DNA of 64,000 nt from an uncultured Lachnospiraceae bacterium. GTDB taxonomy: Bacteria; Bacillota; Clostridia; Lachnospirales; Lachnospiraceae. This document shows positions 49,306-58,375 of the stretch, one piece after another. Position numbers and translations under genes: made by a program. The notes beneath the pieces are model-generated. The model worked only from the letters and a program-made list of their open reading frames with translations. It searched no databases and was not told the origin of the DNA. Positions within the stretch are counted from its first letter, which is position 1; every line of letters begins with the position of its first letter. The stretch is taken from the NCBI GenBank assembly GCA_910585965.1, contig CAJUHH010000018.1, positions 4,296-68,295 of the forward strand, read 5' to 3'.

Positions 49306-50694
49306 TTAAAAATCAAATTTATCCGCAAAGTAAGCATCCAATTCCGCAATCGCCACCCGCTCCTGCTCCATGGAATCGCGGAAGCGCACGGTCACGCAGC
49401 CGTCGGTCTCCGAATCAAAGTCATAAGTCACGCAGAAAGGTGTTCCGATCTCATCCTGCCTGCGGTAACGCTTGCCGATATTCCCTCTGTCATCGAATTC
49501 ACAATTATATTTTTTGGACAGGCTGGTAAAAATCTTCTCTGCCCCCTCGTTCAGCTTCTTGGAAAGCGGAAGCACGCCGATCTTCACGGGAGCCAGCGCC
49601 GGATGGAAATGAAGGACGGTACGCACGTCCCCTTCTCCTATCTCCTCTTCGTCATAGGCTCCGCACAAGACAGCAAGGAAAAGCCTCTCCACTCCAAGCG
49701 AAGGTTCGATCACATAAGGAATATATTTTTCACGCTTTTCATCATCAAAATAACCCATATCCTGGCCAGATACATTCTGGTGCTGGGTCAGGTCATAATC
49801 CGTCCGATCTGCAATCCCCCAAAGTTCGCCCCATCCAAAGGGGAATAAAAATTCAATATCTGTCGTCGCTTTGGAATAGAAAGATAACTCTTCCGGATCG
49901 TGGTCACGGACGCGCATCTCCTCTTCTTTCATTCCCAGCTTCTTCAGGAAATCAATGCAATACTGTTTCCAATATGCGAACCATTCCAGATCCGTATCCG
50001 GCTCGCAGAAAAATTCCATTTCCATCTGCTCAAATTCCCTGACGCGGAAAATAAAGTTCCCAGGCGTAATCTCATTCCGAAAAGACTTTCCTACCTGACA
50101 GATGCCGAACGGGATTTTTTTACGGGAAGTCCGTTGTACATTTTTAAAATTCACAAAAATGCCCTGTGCAGTTTCAGGCCTTAAGTACACCGTATTTTTC
50201 GCATCTTCCGTAACCCCCTGGAAAGTCTTGAACATCAGATTGAACTGACGAATATCCGTGAAATTATGTTTGCCGCAGGTAGGGCAGGGAATCTGGTTTT
50301 CCTCAATGAATTGTTTCATCTGCTCCTGGCTCCAGCCGTCCACAGAGGATTCCAGGGAAATTCCCTTTTCTGCCACATAATCCTCAATAATCTTGTCTGC
50401 GCGGAACCTTTCATGGCATTCCTTACAATCCATCAAAGGATCGGAAAAACTTCCCAGATGGCCGGATGCCACCCATGTCTGGGGATTCATCAGAATCGCA
50501 CAGTCTACGCCTACATTATAAGGGCTTTCCATCACAAACTTCTGCCACCATGCCTTTTTAATATTATTCTTCAGTTCCACGCCCAGATTCCCGAAATCCC
50601 ATGTATTGGCAAGCCCTCCATAAATTTCCGAACCGGGATACACAAATCCCCTTGATTTCGCCAACGCTACGATCTTATCCATTGTTTTTTCCAT
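49306..50694 (-). CDS. glyS: Glycyl-tRNA synthetase (dimeric, archaeal/eukaryotic type)
   Basis: The 462-residue class II enzyme has KSRGFVYPGSEIYGGLANTW at the N-terminus, a motif 2 region (GICQVGKSFRNEITPGNFIFR) and motif 3 (VIEPSLGVERLFLAVL), followed by an anticodon-binding domain. It is the single-chain alpha2 type, not the GlyQ/GlyS tetramer. GGAGA precedes the ATG. It is upstream of alaS and 24 bases downstream of a lipoprotein gene. Confidence 0.95.
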   Translation of the reverse strand: MEKTMDKIVALAKSRGFVYPGSEIYGGLANTWDFGNLGVELKNNIKKAWWQKFVMESPYNVGVDCAILMNPQTWVASGHLGSFSDPLMDCKECHERFRADKIIEDYVAEKGISLESSVDGWSQEQMKQFIEENQIPCPTCGKHNFTDIRQFNLMFKTFQGVTEDAKNTVYLRPETAQGIFVNFKNVQRTSRKKIPFGICQVGKSFRNEITPGNFIFRVREFEQMEMEFFCEPDTDLEWFAYWKQYCIDFLKKLGMKEEEMRVRDHDPEELSFYSKATTDIEFLFPFGWGELWGIADRTDYDLTQHQNVSGQDMGYFDDEKREKYIPYVIEPSLGVERLFLAVLCGAYDEEEIGEGDVRTVLHFHPALAPVKIGVLPLSKKLNEGAEKIFTSLSKKYNCEFDDRGNIGKRYRRQDEIGTPFCVTYDFDSETDGCVTVRFRDSMEQERVAIAELDAYFADKFDF

Positions 50695-50718
50695 TTTCTC
50701 TCCACTTCTCCTTTAGCC

Positions 50719-51372
50719 CTATTTATATATGATATAATATCTTCCTGACGCTTCCCCGTTCTCATCCGGCTGCATATTGGCCTGGTTCTTTCCAGAAACC
50801 GCCACATTCTCCCCCACATACAATATTTTCCCTGATACTTTCACACGCGCCGGAAACTCCGCGATCAATATCTTCGAGCTTCCCATGCCCAGAATATCCT
50901 CTTTCCCTATCGTCTTCTCCCCCTTCGCATCCGTCATGGAAATATCAAAGTCATATCCCTTGCCCTGCGCCTCCGCGACCGTCCCGCAGAACAATGTCTT
51001 ATGGTTATAGGAATCCGTATTATACGCCGTATAAGCGTCCGCAGAAGGATATTTCATCCGCACCGTCAGCCTGCCGTCCGCATTTTCAAACCGATCCACA
51101 ACAATATCCGCGCCTTCTTGTCCCTGGTTAAAACTCTCCACCTCGTCCAGCAGAATATCCCTCAGATTCGTTTCGTCGTAGTATTCCTCGCCGAACTCCT
51201 CATTGATCGTTTCCACGATACTGCCGTCCTTCACAACCTCGATTTCGGTGCCTGCCGCAGCATCCAAAGCCGCCGGTTCCTGCGTCTCCGCCTTCGTCCC
51301 GCTTTCCCCGCAGCCGCATAAAACAAAGCTTATCAAACATACGCATGTTATTGATTTTACCCATCTATCCAT
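50719..51372 (-). CDS. Lipoprotein of unknown function
   Basis: The 217-residue protein has a lipoprotein signal with lipobox VLCGC (Cys near residue 21). Then come an acidic linker and a mixed alpha/beta region (VESFNQGQEGADIVVDRFEN, LTVRMKYPSADAYTAYN). No named family is recognised. The product should sit on the outer face of the membrane. I start at 51372 (MDRWVK) because GGAGGA lies seven bases upstream; a longer frame starts eight codons earlier. It precedes glyS on the same strand; palindrome D lies about 100 bases upstream. Confidence 0.7.
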   Translation of the reverse strand: MDRWVKSITCVCLISFVLCGCGESGTKAETQEPAALDAAAGTEIEVVKDGSIVETINEEFGEEYYDETNLRDILLDEVESFNQGQEGADIVVDRFENADGRLTVRMKYPSADAYTAYNTDSYNHKTLFCGTVAEAQGKGYDFDISMTDAKGEKTIGKEDILGMGSSKILIAEFPARVKVSGKILYVGENVAVSGKNQANMQPDENGEASGRYYIIYK

Positions 51373-51478
51373 CCGTTCATCCTCCATATCCACCATATTA
51401 TATCCGACTTACTCCTTTTTTTCAACACCAAAATCAAACGCTTTAGGATAGCGCCTTGGGATAGTGCCTTAGGTTAGG

Positions 51479-51856
51479 GGAAATCAATTTTTGCAGGATG
51501 GATGGCGGCAGGGCATGGTTGGGGGGGAAAAGAAGGGCGGCGGGGGAACCGTAGGGGCGCGGGGGTGGAAGGGGTTTGCCGTGCTGGCTTCGGAAAATGG
51601 ATTTTCTAAATATTCCGGTATTGTCTGTATCCGCCGGACGCAACCGCCAGCAATTCGCCATCCAGGCTCAATGCTGGCTTTTGGTGACATCCATGTCACC
51701 AAATTGCTGTTTTGGAACGGAATATTAAGAAAATCTCATTTTCCTACGCGAGGCAGCGGCAAACCCCTTCCACCCCCGCGCCCCTACGGTTCCCCCACCG
51801 CCCTTCTTCCCCCCAACCACCCCCTGACGCCATCCATCCCGCAAAAATTGATTTCC
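51479..51856. repeat. Large palindromic element, copy D (divergent core)
   Basis: Arms of about 100 bp (51479-51581 and 51757-51856) match with few differences; the left arm is G-rich. The core of about 175 nt differs in sequence from copies A-C but keeps the plan. An inner stem (GGAAAATGGATTTTCTAAAT with its near-complement at 51718-51744) encloses one hairpin with the same tip (GTGACATCCATGTCAC) and a second stem (CCAGCA/TGCTGG). The outer end, read inward from the right, is GTACGGAAATCAATTTTTGC. Confidence 0.85.
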
Positions 51857-51962
51857 GTACATACACTCTATAGGAAATGCCCCCTAAAGCACCCTCGGTT
51901 AATAACCTCACCGCAAGCATCTAGACATTGCCCCTCGTGGCATTATTCGCAGGAGTATCCCC

Positions 51963-52309
51963 GGGGAATCCATTTTCGCAGAAGCCATCCTGCGCCGGGG
52001 ACACAGGCGGGGAAGACTGGCAAAGGGGGATGGAGGGGAAGGAATTTTTGCTGTTGCGTACAATCAGCCATTTTACTTATGAAATGGTAGACCACCAAGG
52101 GGAAAATTGCCATGGATGGCAATTTTAGGAAACATAGGACAGGATGTCCGTTGTTTCCGCCCCGGCCGGTTTGATAATATTTTCCCATTTCATTAGTAAA
52201 ATCTGATTGGAAGCTCCAGCAAAAACTCCTTCTCCCTGCCATCCCCCTTTGCCAGCCTTCCCCGCCCATGTCCCCGGCGCAGGATGGCTTCTGCGAAAAT
52301 GGATTCCCC
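51963..52309. repeat. Large palindromic element, copy E
   Basis: Arms at 51963-52053 and 52217-52309 match over about 91 bp with a few differences; the left arm is G-rich. The core is exactly 163 nt in the orientation opposite to copies A and B. It has the conserved inner stem, a CCGGCCGGGGCGGAA version of the conserved segment, GGACATCCTGTCC and TTGCCATCCATGGCAA hairpins. It ends 17 bases after the recO stop codon and follows copy D by about 106 bp. Confidence 0.88.
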
Positions 52310-52325
52310 TCTCCACACCAACACC

Positions 52326-52979
52326 TCACTCCCCCATCCCCTCCAAAATCCCCAGACTCTTCATCTCCCTATCCATATACCTCTTCCGATATATCCCCGC
52401 AATCTCCCCCAGCTCTTCCAAAATCTCCCCCGTCACCGAAAACGTATACAATTTTTCTATGGGGCTTTTTTCTATGTAATTCATCGCGTACACCGTAGAC
52501 TCTTTCCACTCCCTCCCCCCGGGTATCCCCGGGTATTCCCCATTTGCCGCTAATGCCCTGATCTCAAACACATGCCGCACCAGTTTCCGGTCCAGCCCCT
52601 TGGCCAAAAGCGCCCGCAGAGACTGGTATAACAGCTTCAGCATTTCTATTTCATCGTTATTTTCCCTCGTATAATAATCCGTTACTTCCAGGAAATACAT
52701 GCCGTAACAGGCGGCGGAAAAGTCTTCTCTCAGACCCTCGAAATAATTCTGGATATCCGCTTCGGACATATTATAGGAAGTCCTTCCTTCATAAACTTTA
52801 AATTCGCCAAAAGCAAACGGGGAAGCCGCCGCTACCAGACGGCTGTTCGGTTTTCGCGCCCCCCTGGCAAAAACGGATATTTTCCCTCTTTCTTTCGTTA
52901 AAATAACGACGCGCCTATCGTATTCCCCGATAGGCACTGTCTTCAGTACGATCCCTGTTAATTTCACAAACTCCTGCAT
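52326..52979 (-). CDS. recO: DNA repair protein RecO
   Basis: The 217-residue protein has the RecO N-terminal OB-fold (LTGIVLKTVPIGEYDRRVVI, LTKERGKISVFARGARKPNS) and helical domain (YFLEVTDYYTRENND). It loads RecA on SSB-coated DNA. It is about 30 residues shorter than usual, and the C-terminal zinc-type cysteines seen in many RecO proteins are absent. GGGGGA lies eight bases before the ATG. The start overlaps the upstream YqzL-like gene by 65 bases. The C-terminal end approaches palindrome E. Confidence 0.88.
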   Translation of the reverse strand: MQEFVKLTGIVLKTVPIGEYDRRVVILTKERGKISVFARGARKPNSRLVAAASPFAFGEFKVYEGRTSYNMSEADIQNYFEGLREDFSAACYGMYFLEVTDYYTRENNDEIEMLKLLYQSLRALLAKGLDRKLVRHVFEIRALAANGEYPGIPGGREWKESTVYAMNYIEKSPIEKLYTFSVTGEILEELGEIAGIYRKRYMDREMKSLGILEGMGE

Positions 52980-53106
52980 ACGGGTTATCCCCCATAAAGG
53001 TATTTTCTTTCGATATGTTCCCTTTTCCTTCTGTTTCCCTGAACCTTAAGTAATCTTCCACGCTGCCTGTATTTAAGAATTGTTGCCAGTAATTTAATCC
53101 CTTCAT
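52915..53106 (-). CDS. YqzL-like small protein
   Basis: The 63-residue product reads NYWQQFLNTGSVEDYLRFRE near its start, resembling B. subtilis YqzL, a small protein encoded between era and recO. The position here is the same. AGGGGG is six bases before the ATG. The 3' 65 bases overlap recO in another frame, so the C-terminal half may be constrained by recO. Function is unknown. Confidence 0.7.
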   Translation of the reverse strand: MKGLNYWQQFLNTGSVEDYLRFRETEGKGNISKENTFMGDNPYAGVCEINRDRTEDSAYRGIR

Positions 53107-53193
53107 CTTGTGCCCCCTGACTTCTGCCGCCGCCGGGTCTGCTTCCGTCGTCAGCTTTCTTCTCTCTGTTAGGGTTCGCTTTTTTTATCTTTC

Positions 53194-54153
53194 CTATTCG
53201 GAATCTTTGGGATTATAACCGAAATTTTTCATATACAGATCGCTGTCCCTCCAGTCCTTCCTCACCTTTACCCATAGCTGCAGATTTGCCCTGCACTCCA
53301 GCATATCCTCGATTTCCGGCCTGGCCTGGCTTCCGATTTTTTTCAGCATCGCTCCCTTTTTCCCGATGATAATTCCTTTGTGGGATTCCCGCTCGCATAC
53401 GATCGTGGCCTCTATATCTGCTACTGTTGCTGTCTCTTTGCCGGCCGCGCCACCAGCGGTTCGCCCATTTTTTTTGCTGCTTCCTTTGCGGAATTTCATG
53501 CTTTCGATGACGACTGCGATGCCATGGGGAATTTCTTCTTCCAGGCATCGGAGCGCTTTCTCCCGGATCAGCTCCGCCACGATCTGGCGCTCCGGCTGGT
53601 CTGTCACCGTGTCTTCATCGTAGAAAGGCTCTCCATAAGGAAGGTAAGCCATAATGCAGGAGATAAGCGTATCGGTATTATCCCCCTTTAGCGCCGACAC
53701 GGGAACGATCTCTGAAAAATCCATTTCCTTCCGGTATGCATCGATAAAGGTCAGCACCTCTTCTTTTTTCACCTTGTCCGTTTTATTGATCACTAAAATG
53801 ACCGGGGTTTTCACCCTTTTCAGCTGTTCGATAATATGCCTCTCCCCGGCTCCGATAAAAGTGGTCGGTTCCACCAGCCAGAGGATCACATCCACCTCTG
53901 TCAGCGTGCGTTCCGCAACACGCACCATATAATTCCCCAGCTTGTTTTTCGCCTTATGGATGCCGGGCGTATCCACAAATACGATCTGCCCTTCCTCCGA
54001 AGTATATACTGTCTGTATCCGGTTGCGGGTTGTCTGGGGGCGGCTGCTCGTAATGGCGATTTTCTGCCCGATCAAATGATTCATCAACGTGGATTTCCCC
54101 ACATTCGGCCTCCCGATCAAAGTGACAAACCCCGATTTAAAATTATGGTCCAA
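53194..54153 (-). CDS. era: GTPase Era
   Basis: The 319-residue GTPase has G1 GRPNVGKST, G3 FVDTPGIH, G4 VINKTDK, the effector region TTRNRIQTVYT and a C-terminal KH domain (GIIIGKKGAMLKKIGSQAR). Era assists maturation of the small ribosomal subunit. Between GTPase and KH domain is a Lys/Gly/Ala-rich insertion (SKKNGRTAGGAAGKETA) of about 20 residues that most Era proteins lack. The best start is a TTG at 54153 with AGGAG six bases upstream; the longer frame has no support. Neighbours yqzL-like and recO fit the usual cluster. Confidence 0.93.
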   Translation of the reverse strand: MDHNFKSGFVTLIGRPNVGKSTLMNHLIGQKIAITSSRPQTTRNRIQTVYTSEEGQIVFVDTPGIHKAKNKLGNYMVRVAERTLTEVDVILWLVEPTTFIGAGERHIIEQLKRVKTPVILVINKTDKVKKEEVLTFIDAYRKEMDFSEIVPVSALKGDNTDTLISCIMAYLPYGEPFYDEDTVTDQPERQIVAELIREKALRCLEEEIPHGIAVVIESMKFRKGSSKKNGRTAGGAAGKETATVADIEATIVCERESHKGIIIGKKGAMLKKIGSQARPEIEDMLECRANLQLWVKVRKDWRDSDLYMKNFGYNPKDSE

Positions 54154-54169
54154 TGTCTTCTCCTTTTTC

Positions 54170-57133
54170 TTAATGGAACAAAGGTTCCAGTCTTTCAAAC
54201 ATTTTGCTGTTTTCTTTTAGTTTTTCTTCACTGCCCACTACGCACAGGCAGTCCTCTTCCATAAACGCCCGTATATGCCCGGCAAGCCCCCTGATCGCTT
54301 CGGCTGTCGCGCCCAGCAGCTCATCCCGTTCCTTCTGCACGCTGGCAAACGGAAGCTTCGTCATATAGCCCGTCAGGGAGTATAATCCTTTCGCGGCAGG
54401 AGTCATCGGCACATCCATGTCGCTGACCGCTCCGATGACAAACTGTGTCATCGTCCGCTCATCCGCTTCGAATCCTTCGATATATTCCGCTGCCTTCTCA
54501 TAAACATCCACTGTCTTTTCCAGGTTCGGATCCCTGTAAGATACAAAATAACTGTCCCCGGATTTCCCGAAGCTGCACATGCAGCCATAGGCTCCGCCTT
54601 TCACTCTCACCCGGTTCCAAAGGTAATCATATCCCATCATTACCTTCAACACCTTCAATGCCCCCGTATAGGGAAGCCCTTTATGGATAAAATTGCCTGC
54701 CCGGCAGACATACTGCACCTGGGCGGATGTCAGATAGCCCTCGTTTTTCTTCGACAGCTCCGGCTGATAGCTTTCCTTTTCCACTGGAACGGTAAATAAT
54801 TTCTCCTGAAAGGAATGAACAAGCGCGTCTATCTCCTCCAGGCCTTTTTTCTCGCCGGTATAATCCAGCATGAAATTTTCGGGGCGGAAAATGCTGCGGA
54901 CGAGCGTTTCCAGTTTTTCCGCCAGATCTTCTTTTTCCTCTTCAAACCGCTCAGAGAGTTTTTCCAACAGACGGTACTGGGGAATTCCGCTGATCTGCCC
55001 CGCTGCGGCCGCCGTCGGCGACACATAGGAAAGCGCCCGGACCGCCGCCAGGGAATGCCCCGCAGACATCATGGCTGCCTGCATCCGCGACTGCAGCTCC
55101 GCAATCACGTCATACAGCCTTTTTTTATCTTCGAATTTGGACCGAAGGGCGATCTCCTCCACCAGCCGGAAGGCTTCCCCTATATTTTCATAAAGCGTCT
55201 TTGCCTTTATTTCCAGCATAACTTTATATTCCGACATATTCTGGGAATCGATATAGGTGTTAGCCACGATACTGATGCCGCCGGTTTTTATATTTGTCTC
55301 ATGGTACAAATCCCCATACGCATAATTCTCTGTATCCACCATGCCCAATACATTTTTCAACACGCCGATATAAGGGAACAGCTCTGCCGGTATCTGCCCG
55401 ATATCGAACATAAAACGCAGGTAGGCGATTCCGTTCGTATAAATATCATGTTCCAGAACGAGCGTGCCGTCGCTTGTTTTATGCTCTTCGTTGATATACG
55501 GCTCCGCTTCTTTTTTGATGTCCTCCCGCTCCAGCAAAGGTATCCTGGCTAAATCTTCTTTGCTGTTCGGCTCTTCCTGATATGCCACCAGCTCCCTGGT
55601 CTGCCTTACGATCTCTTCCAGTTCTTCCCTGCCCAGCGCTTTTTTCCATTCCTGCAGTTTTTTCTGCAATGCCGCATCCTTTCTGGCTGTCATTCCTTTC
55701 GACGGGGCAAGGACGAGTATGGACTTATGCGCGTTGTCCAGCAAATATTTGCGGATCAAGTCTTCATAATATCCGCTCTCCGCTTCCTCCTTCAATACCC
55801 CGAAAGTTTCATTGGCTTCCACATGCAGGAAAGGTTTTCCGTCGTCATACAGCCAGCTGTCCAGCGCCTGCAGTCCAAGGATCAGCCCCTTCGGATAGCT
55901 GCCGAAATCCGATTCCCTGTATTTGAATTCAAAATAATTCAGCCCTGCCCTCAGCGCCTTCCTGTCAATGCCCGCCTCTGCCTGTTCTTTCAATACGTTT
56001 TCAATCACGCGGACAAACTCTTCCTTCTGATCCTCTTCCGCTCCTTTTGCCACGATGGAAAAATAAGGCTGCATCACCCCATTGTCATAGGTGCTGTATA
56101 TTTCCTTCCCGATCCCCTGCCGGATCAGCGCCTCTTTCAGCGGAGCGCCCGGCGCGGAGCAGAGGGCATAGTCCAATACCTGAAAGGCGATATATAATTT
56201 TCTGTCCAGATTATCTCCGACCACTGCGTTATAAGCCAGATAGGTGTTGCTCTTTTCCGACTCCTCTTCCATAATTGAATACTCTTTCCTTATCTCTTTC
56301 GGAGCTGCAAACTCCTTCTGCATCCGTATCTTTGAATCCACCGCCAGCGCATCAAAGCGGGACAGATATTCCTGATCGATAAACTCCAGCTTATCCGCCA
56401 TATCCATATCTCCATACAGATAAATGTAGCTGTTGGAAGGGTGGTAATATTTTTTATGGAAATCAAGAAAGGCTTCATAGGTCAGGTCAGGAATCACGTC
56501 CGGGTCTCCCCCCGATTCCGTTCCGTAAGGGGTATCGGGGAACAGGGAATTCAAAACCTCCCGGTCCAGCACGTCATCCGGCGAAGAAAAGGCTCCTTTC
56601 ATTTCATTATAGACTACCCCGTTGATCGTCAGGTCGTCTTCCATATCCGCCAAGTCATAATGCCAGCCTTCCTGCATGAAAATTTTCTTTTCCTGATAAA
56701 TATTCGGATAGAAAACCGCATCCAAGTAAACATGCATCAGATTCTGGAAATCCTTGTCATTGCAGCTTGCTACCGGATATACTGTTTTATCCGGATACGT
56801 CATCGCATTCAAAAAGGTATTCAGCGACCCCTTTGCCAGTTCGATGAAAGGATCCTTCACGGGGAAATTCTTAGAACCGCATAAAACCGTATGTTCAATG
56901 ATATGCGCGACCCCGGTGCTGTCCTCGGGCGGCGTACGGAAGCCGATATAGAAGACTTTATTGTTATCATCGTTGGAAAGCAGGGTCAGCCTGGCCCCGG
57001 TCTTTTTATGGCGTAAAAGAAAGCCATAAGAATTCAGATCCGGCACACGCCTGGATTCCAATATCTCATAGCTCCCCAATCCCGCGATCTTTTGTTCCAT
57101 CTGTTCCCATTGTTGATTGTCCATCTTTTCCAT
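54170..57133 (-). CDS. M16C zinc metallopeptidase (presequence protease/insulinase-like)
   Basis: The 987-residue protein has the four-domain layout of M16C peptidases. The inverted zinc motif HIIEH is at about residues 77-81, within TGVAHIIEHTVLCGS, and a glutamate downstream completes the site (KGSLNTFLNAMTYPDKT block). A second, non-catalytic half starts near 530 (LEHDIYTNGIAYLRFMFDI). No signal peptide is present, so it acts in the cytoplasm on oligopeptides. AAAGGA precedes the ATG. It lies 16 bases upstream of era. Confidence 0.9.
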   Translation of the reverse strand: MEKMDNQQWEQMEQKIAGLGSYEILESRRVPDLNSYGFLLRHKKTGARLTLLSNDDNNKVFYIGFRTPPEDSTGVAHIIEHTVLCGSKNFPVKDPFIELAKGSLNTFLNAMTYPDKTVYPVASCNDKDFQNLMHVYLDAVFYPNIYQEKKIFMQEGWHYDLADMEDDLTINGVVYNEMKGAFSSPDDVLDREVLNSLFPDTPYGTESGGDPDVIPDLTYEAFLDFHKKYYHPSNSYIYLYGDMDMADKLEFIDQEYLSRFDALAVDSKIRMQKEFAAPKEIRKEYSIMEEESEKSNTYLAYNAVVGDNLDRKLYIAFQVLDYALCSAPGAPLKEALIRQGIGKEIYSTYDNGVMQPYFSIVAKGAEEDQKEEFVRVIENVLKEQAEAGIDRKALRAGLNYFEFKYRESDFGSYPKGLILGLQALDSWLYDDGKPFLHVEANETFGVLKEEAESGYYEDLIRKYLLDNAHKSILVLAPSKGMTARKDAALQKKLQEWKKALGREELEEIVRQTRELVAYQEEPNSKEDLARIPLLEREDIKKEAEPYINEEHKTSDGTLVLEHDIYTNGIAYLRFMFDIGQIPAELFPYIGVLKNVLGMVDTENYAYGDLYHETNIKTGGISIVANTYIDSQNMSEYKVMLEIKAKTLYENIGEAFRLVEEIALRSKFEDKKRLYDVIAELQSRMQAAMMSAGHSLAAVRALSYVSPTAAAAGQISGIPQYRLLEKLSERFEEEKEDLAEKLETLVRSIFRPENFMLDYTGEKKGLEEIDALVHSFQEKLFTVPVEKESYQPELSKKNEGYLTSAQVQYVCRAGNFIHKGLPYTGALKVLKVMMGYDYLWNRVRVKGGAYGCMCSFGKSGDSYFVSYRDPNLEKTVDVYEKAAEYIEGFEADERTMTQFVIGAVSDMDVPMTPAAKGLYSLTGYMTKLPFASVQKERDELLGATAEAIRGLAGHIRAFMEEDCLCVVGSEEKLKENSKMFERLEPLFH

Positions 57134-57164
57134 TTCTATTTGTCCTTTCCCTTTCTTCCGGCCC

Positions 57165-57614
57165 CTACACCGTAAAAGTCATTAATCCAAGCTTGGAAAA
57201 AATTATTTCCCTGATGATGATCCCTGCCTGTTTCTTCCTGGCCAGGTTCAGCCCCGCCAGCTCCTTCAGCGTATAGATTTTATCTTTATACCGGCTCTTC
57301 GTCTTACCGGCCAAGCTCTTTTTTTCTTCCAGGGCGCTGACTCTGATCCTGACCTTCAGTTCCCGGAAAGTCTGGTAGGAGAAACTGCCCTCCTCCATAT
57401 AGTAAAAATGGCTTTCCAGCGTAGTCGAAGCATCCACATCCTGCAAAATATAACGGGACAGGATGGTTTTCAGCTTGAATGCCGCCATTTCCTCCTCCAG
57501 CAGTTCCGCGTAACTATACCTCGCCCCCACATAGATTGCCCCTGCATCCTGCAACAGATATTTAAAGTCCTTATCCTGCGGCATTGTTTCTATCTCTTTT
57601 TCTATCTTTTCCAT
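57165..57614 (-). CDS. Conserved-looking protein of unknown function
   Basis: The 149-residue, charged soluble protein (MEKIEKEIETMPQDKDFKYL at the start, KDKIYTLKELAGLNLARKKQ near the end) has no motif I recognise. The secondary structure pattern suggests mixed helix and strand. The start at 57614 has AAAGGA upstream and overlaps the TTG/stop region of the preceding sigma-like gene, from which it is probably translated in a coupled way. The M16C peptidase gene follows after 31 bases. Confidence 0.65.
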   Translation of the reverse strand: MEKIEKEIETMPQDKDFKYLLQDAGAIYVGARYSYAELLEEEMAAFKLKTILSRYILQDVDASTTLESHFYYMEEGSFSYQTFRELKVRIRVSALEEKKSLAGKTKSRYKDKIYTLKELAGLNLARKKQAGIIIREIIFSKLGLMTFTV

Positions 57615-57615
57615 G

Positions 57616-58359
57616 TCATTCCTTTTCCGCCTCAATATCCTCCATTTGGTTCCCGCTCATGCGGACCGCCTCGCGGATCTCCTCTTCTGAAAGCGCCGTT
57701 TCCTGCGCCAGCTCGCCAATTGTCACTTTTCTTTTCAATAATTCCGCAAGCTCCCTGGCCTGGTCAGCCACCTGGTTTACCTTATCCACAATCCTTTGGT
57801 TCGCTTCGGACTCCGCCAGGCTTTCGCTGATATGCCTCTCCATGGCATCCATAATCATCCGGCCAAGCATTCCTTCCGCTTCCCGATGATGTTCCAGGCA
57901 GCCCAGCATCGTGACGCCCATTGCCACCGCCACATTGCCTTCCCCGATCAAATCTTCCAGGGGGACTCCTTGTCCGGCATACAGTTTCGCAATCTGCGCC
58001 ACTTCCGGCAGCCAGATTTCCATCATCCTTGCCTGCGCCTGTTTATCCCCAGCCATAGCCGAGATCGTCACCGCTTCTTTTTCCCCCTGCGATGCTTCCT
58101 GAATTCCTTCCAGTTCCTCCAGATAAGACTCCAGATAGCCCGCTTCCTCCCCGCTTAAGAATTCATCCGATTCCAGCGGTTCGCCGATGCCTATATGATG
58201 TTTTTCCAAATAATCCGACACCAAAGCAAGCTGCCCCTTGTCCAGCCCGAGTTCCAAAAACGCTTCCTCCAGCTGCTCCTGAGAGATGCTGTTGCCCTGT
58301 TCCCTGGCCAGTTTTTTCACTTTCTCCAATGTTTTCGCAAATAACAGTTCCCTATCCAT
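57616..58359 (-). CDS. Sigma-70-like protein lacking the promoter-recognition regions
   Basis: The 247-residue protein begins with a helical region like sigma region 1.1 (QGNSISQEQLEEAFLELGLD, about 15-55). It then has a region 2.1/2.2-like segment (LPEVAQIAKLYAGQGVPLED then LIGEGNVAVAMG, about 125-155) that in sigma factors binds the RNA polymerase clamp. Near the end is a region 3-like helix-turn-helix (VTIGELAQETALSEEEIREAV). The aromatic -10 recognition helix and region 4 are missing. It may bind RNA polymerase without recognising a promoter, or be a diverged homologue with another role. It overlaps no upstream gene. Confidence 0.65.
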   Translation of the reverse strand: MDRELLFAKTLEKVKKLAREQGNSISQEQLEEAFLELGLDKGQLALVSDYLEKHHIGIGEPLESDEFLSGEEAGYLESYLEELEGIQEASQGEKEAVTISAMAGDKQAQARMMEIWLPEVAQIAKLYAGQGVPLEDLIGEGNVAVAMGVTMLGCLEHHREAEGMLGRMIMDAMERHISESLAESEANQRIVDKVNQVADQARELAELLKRKVTIGELAQETALSEEEIREAVRMSGNQMEDIEAEKE

Positions 58360-58375
58360 TCCTGCCCATCCTTTT

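Noticed and set aside
48343..49848. 501-codon plus-strand open frame opposite alaS and glyS
   Set aside because: Antisense to two certain synthetase genes; no recognisable domain or start signal.
49279..50718. T-box leader for alaS or glyS
   Set aside because: The gaps before both genes are under 30 bases and no T-box sequence such as GGGTGGTACCGCG was seen.
51491..52090. Open frames running through palindromes D and E
   Set aside because: They cross inverted repeats, are low-complexity Pro/Arg/Gly-rich and appear on both strands because of the palindromes.
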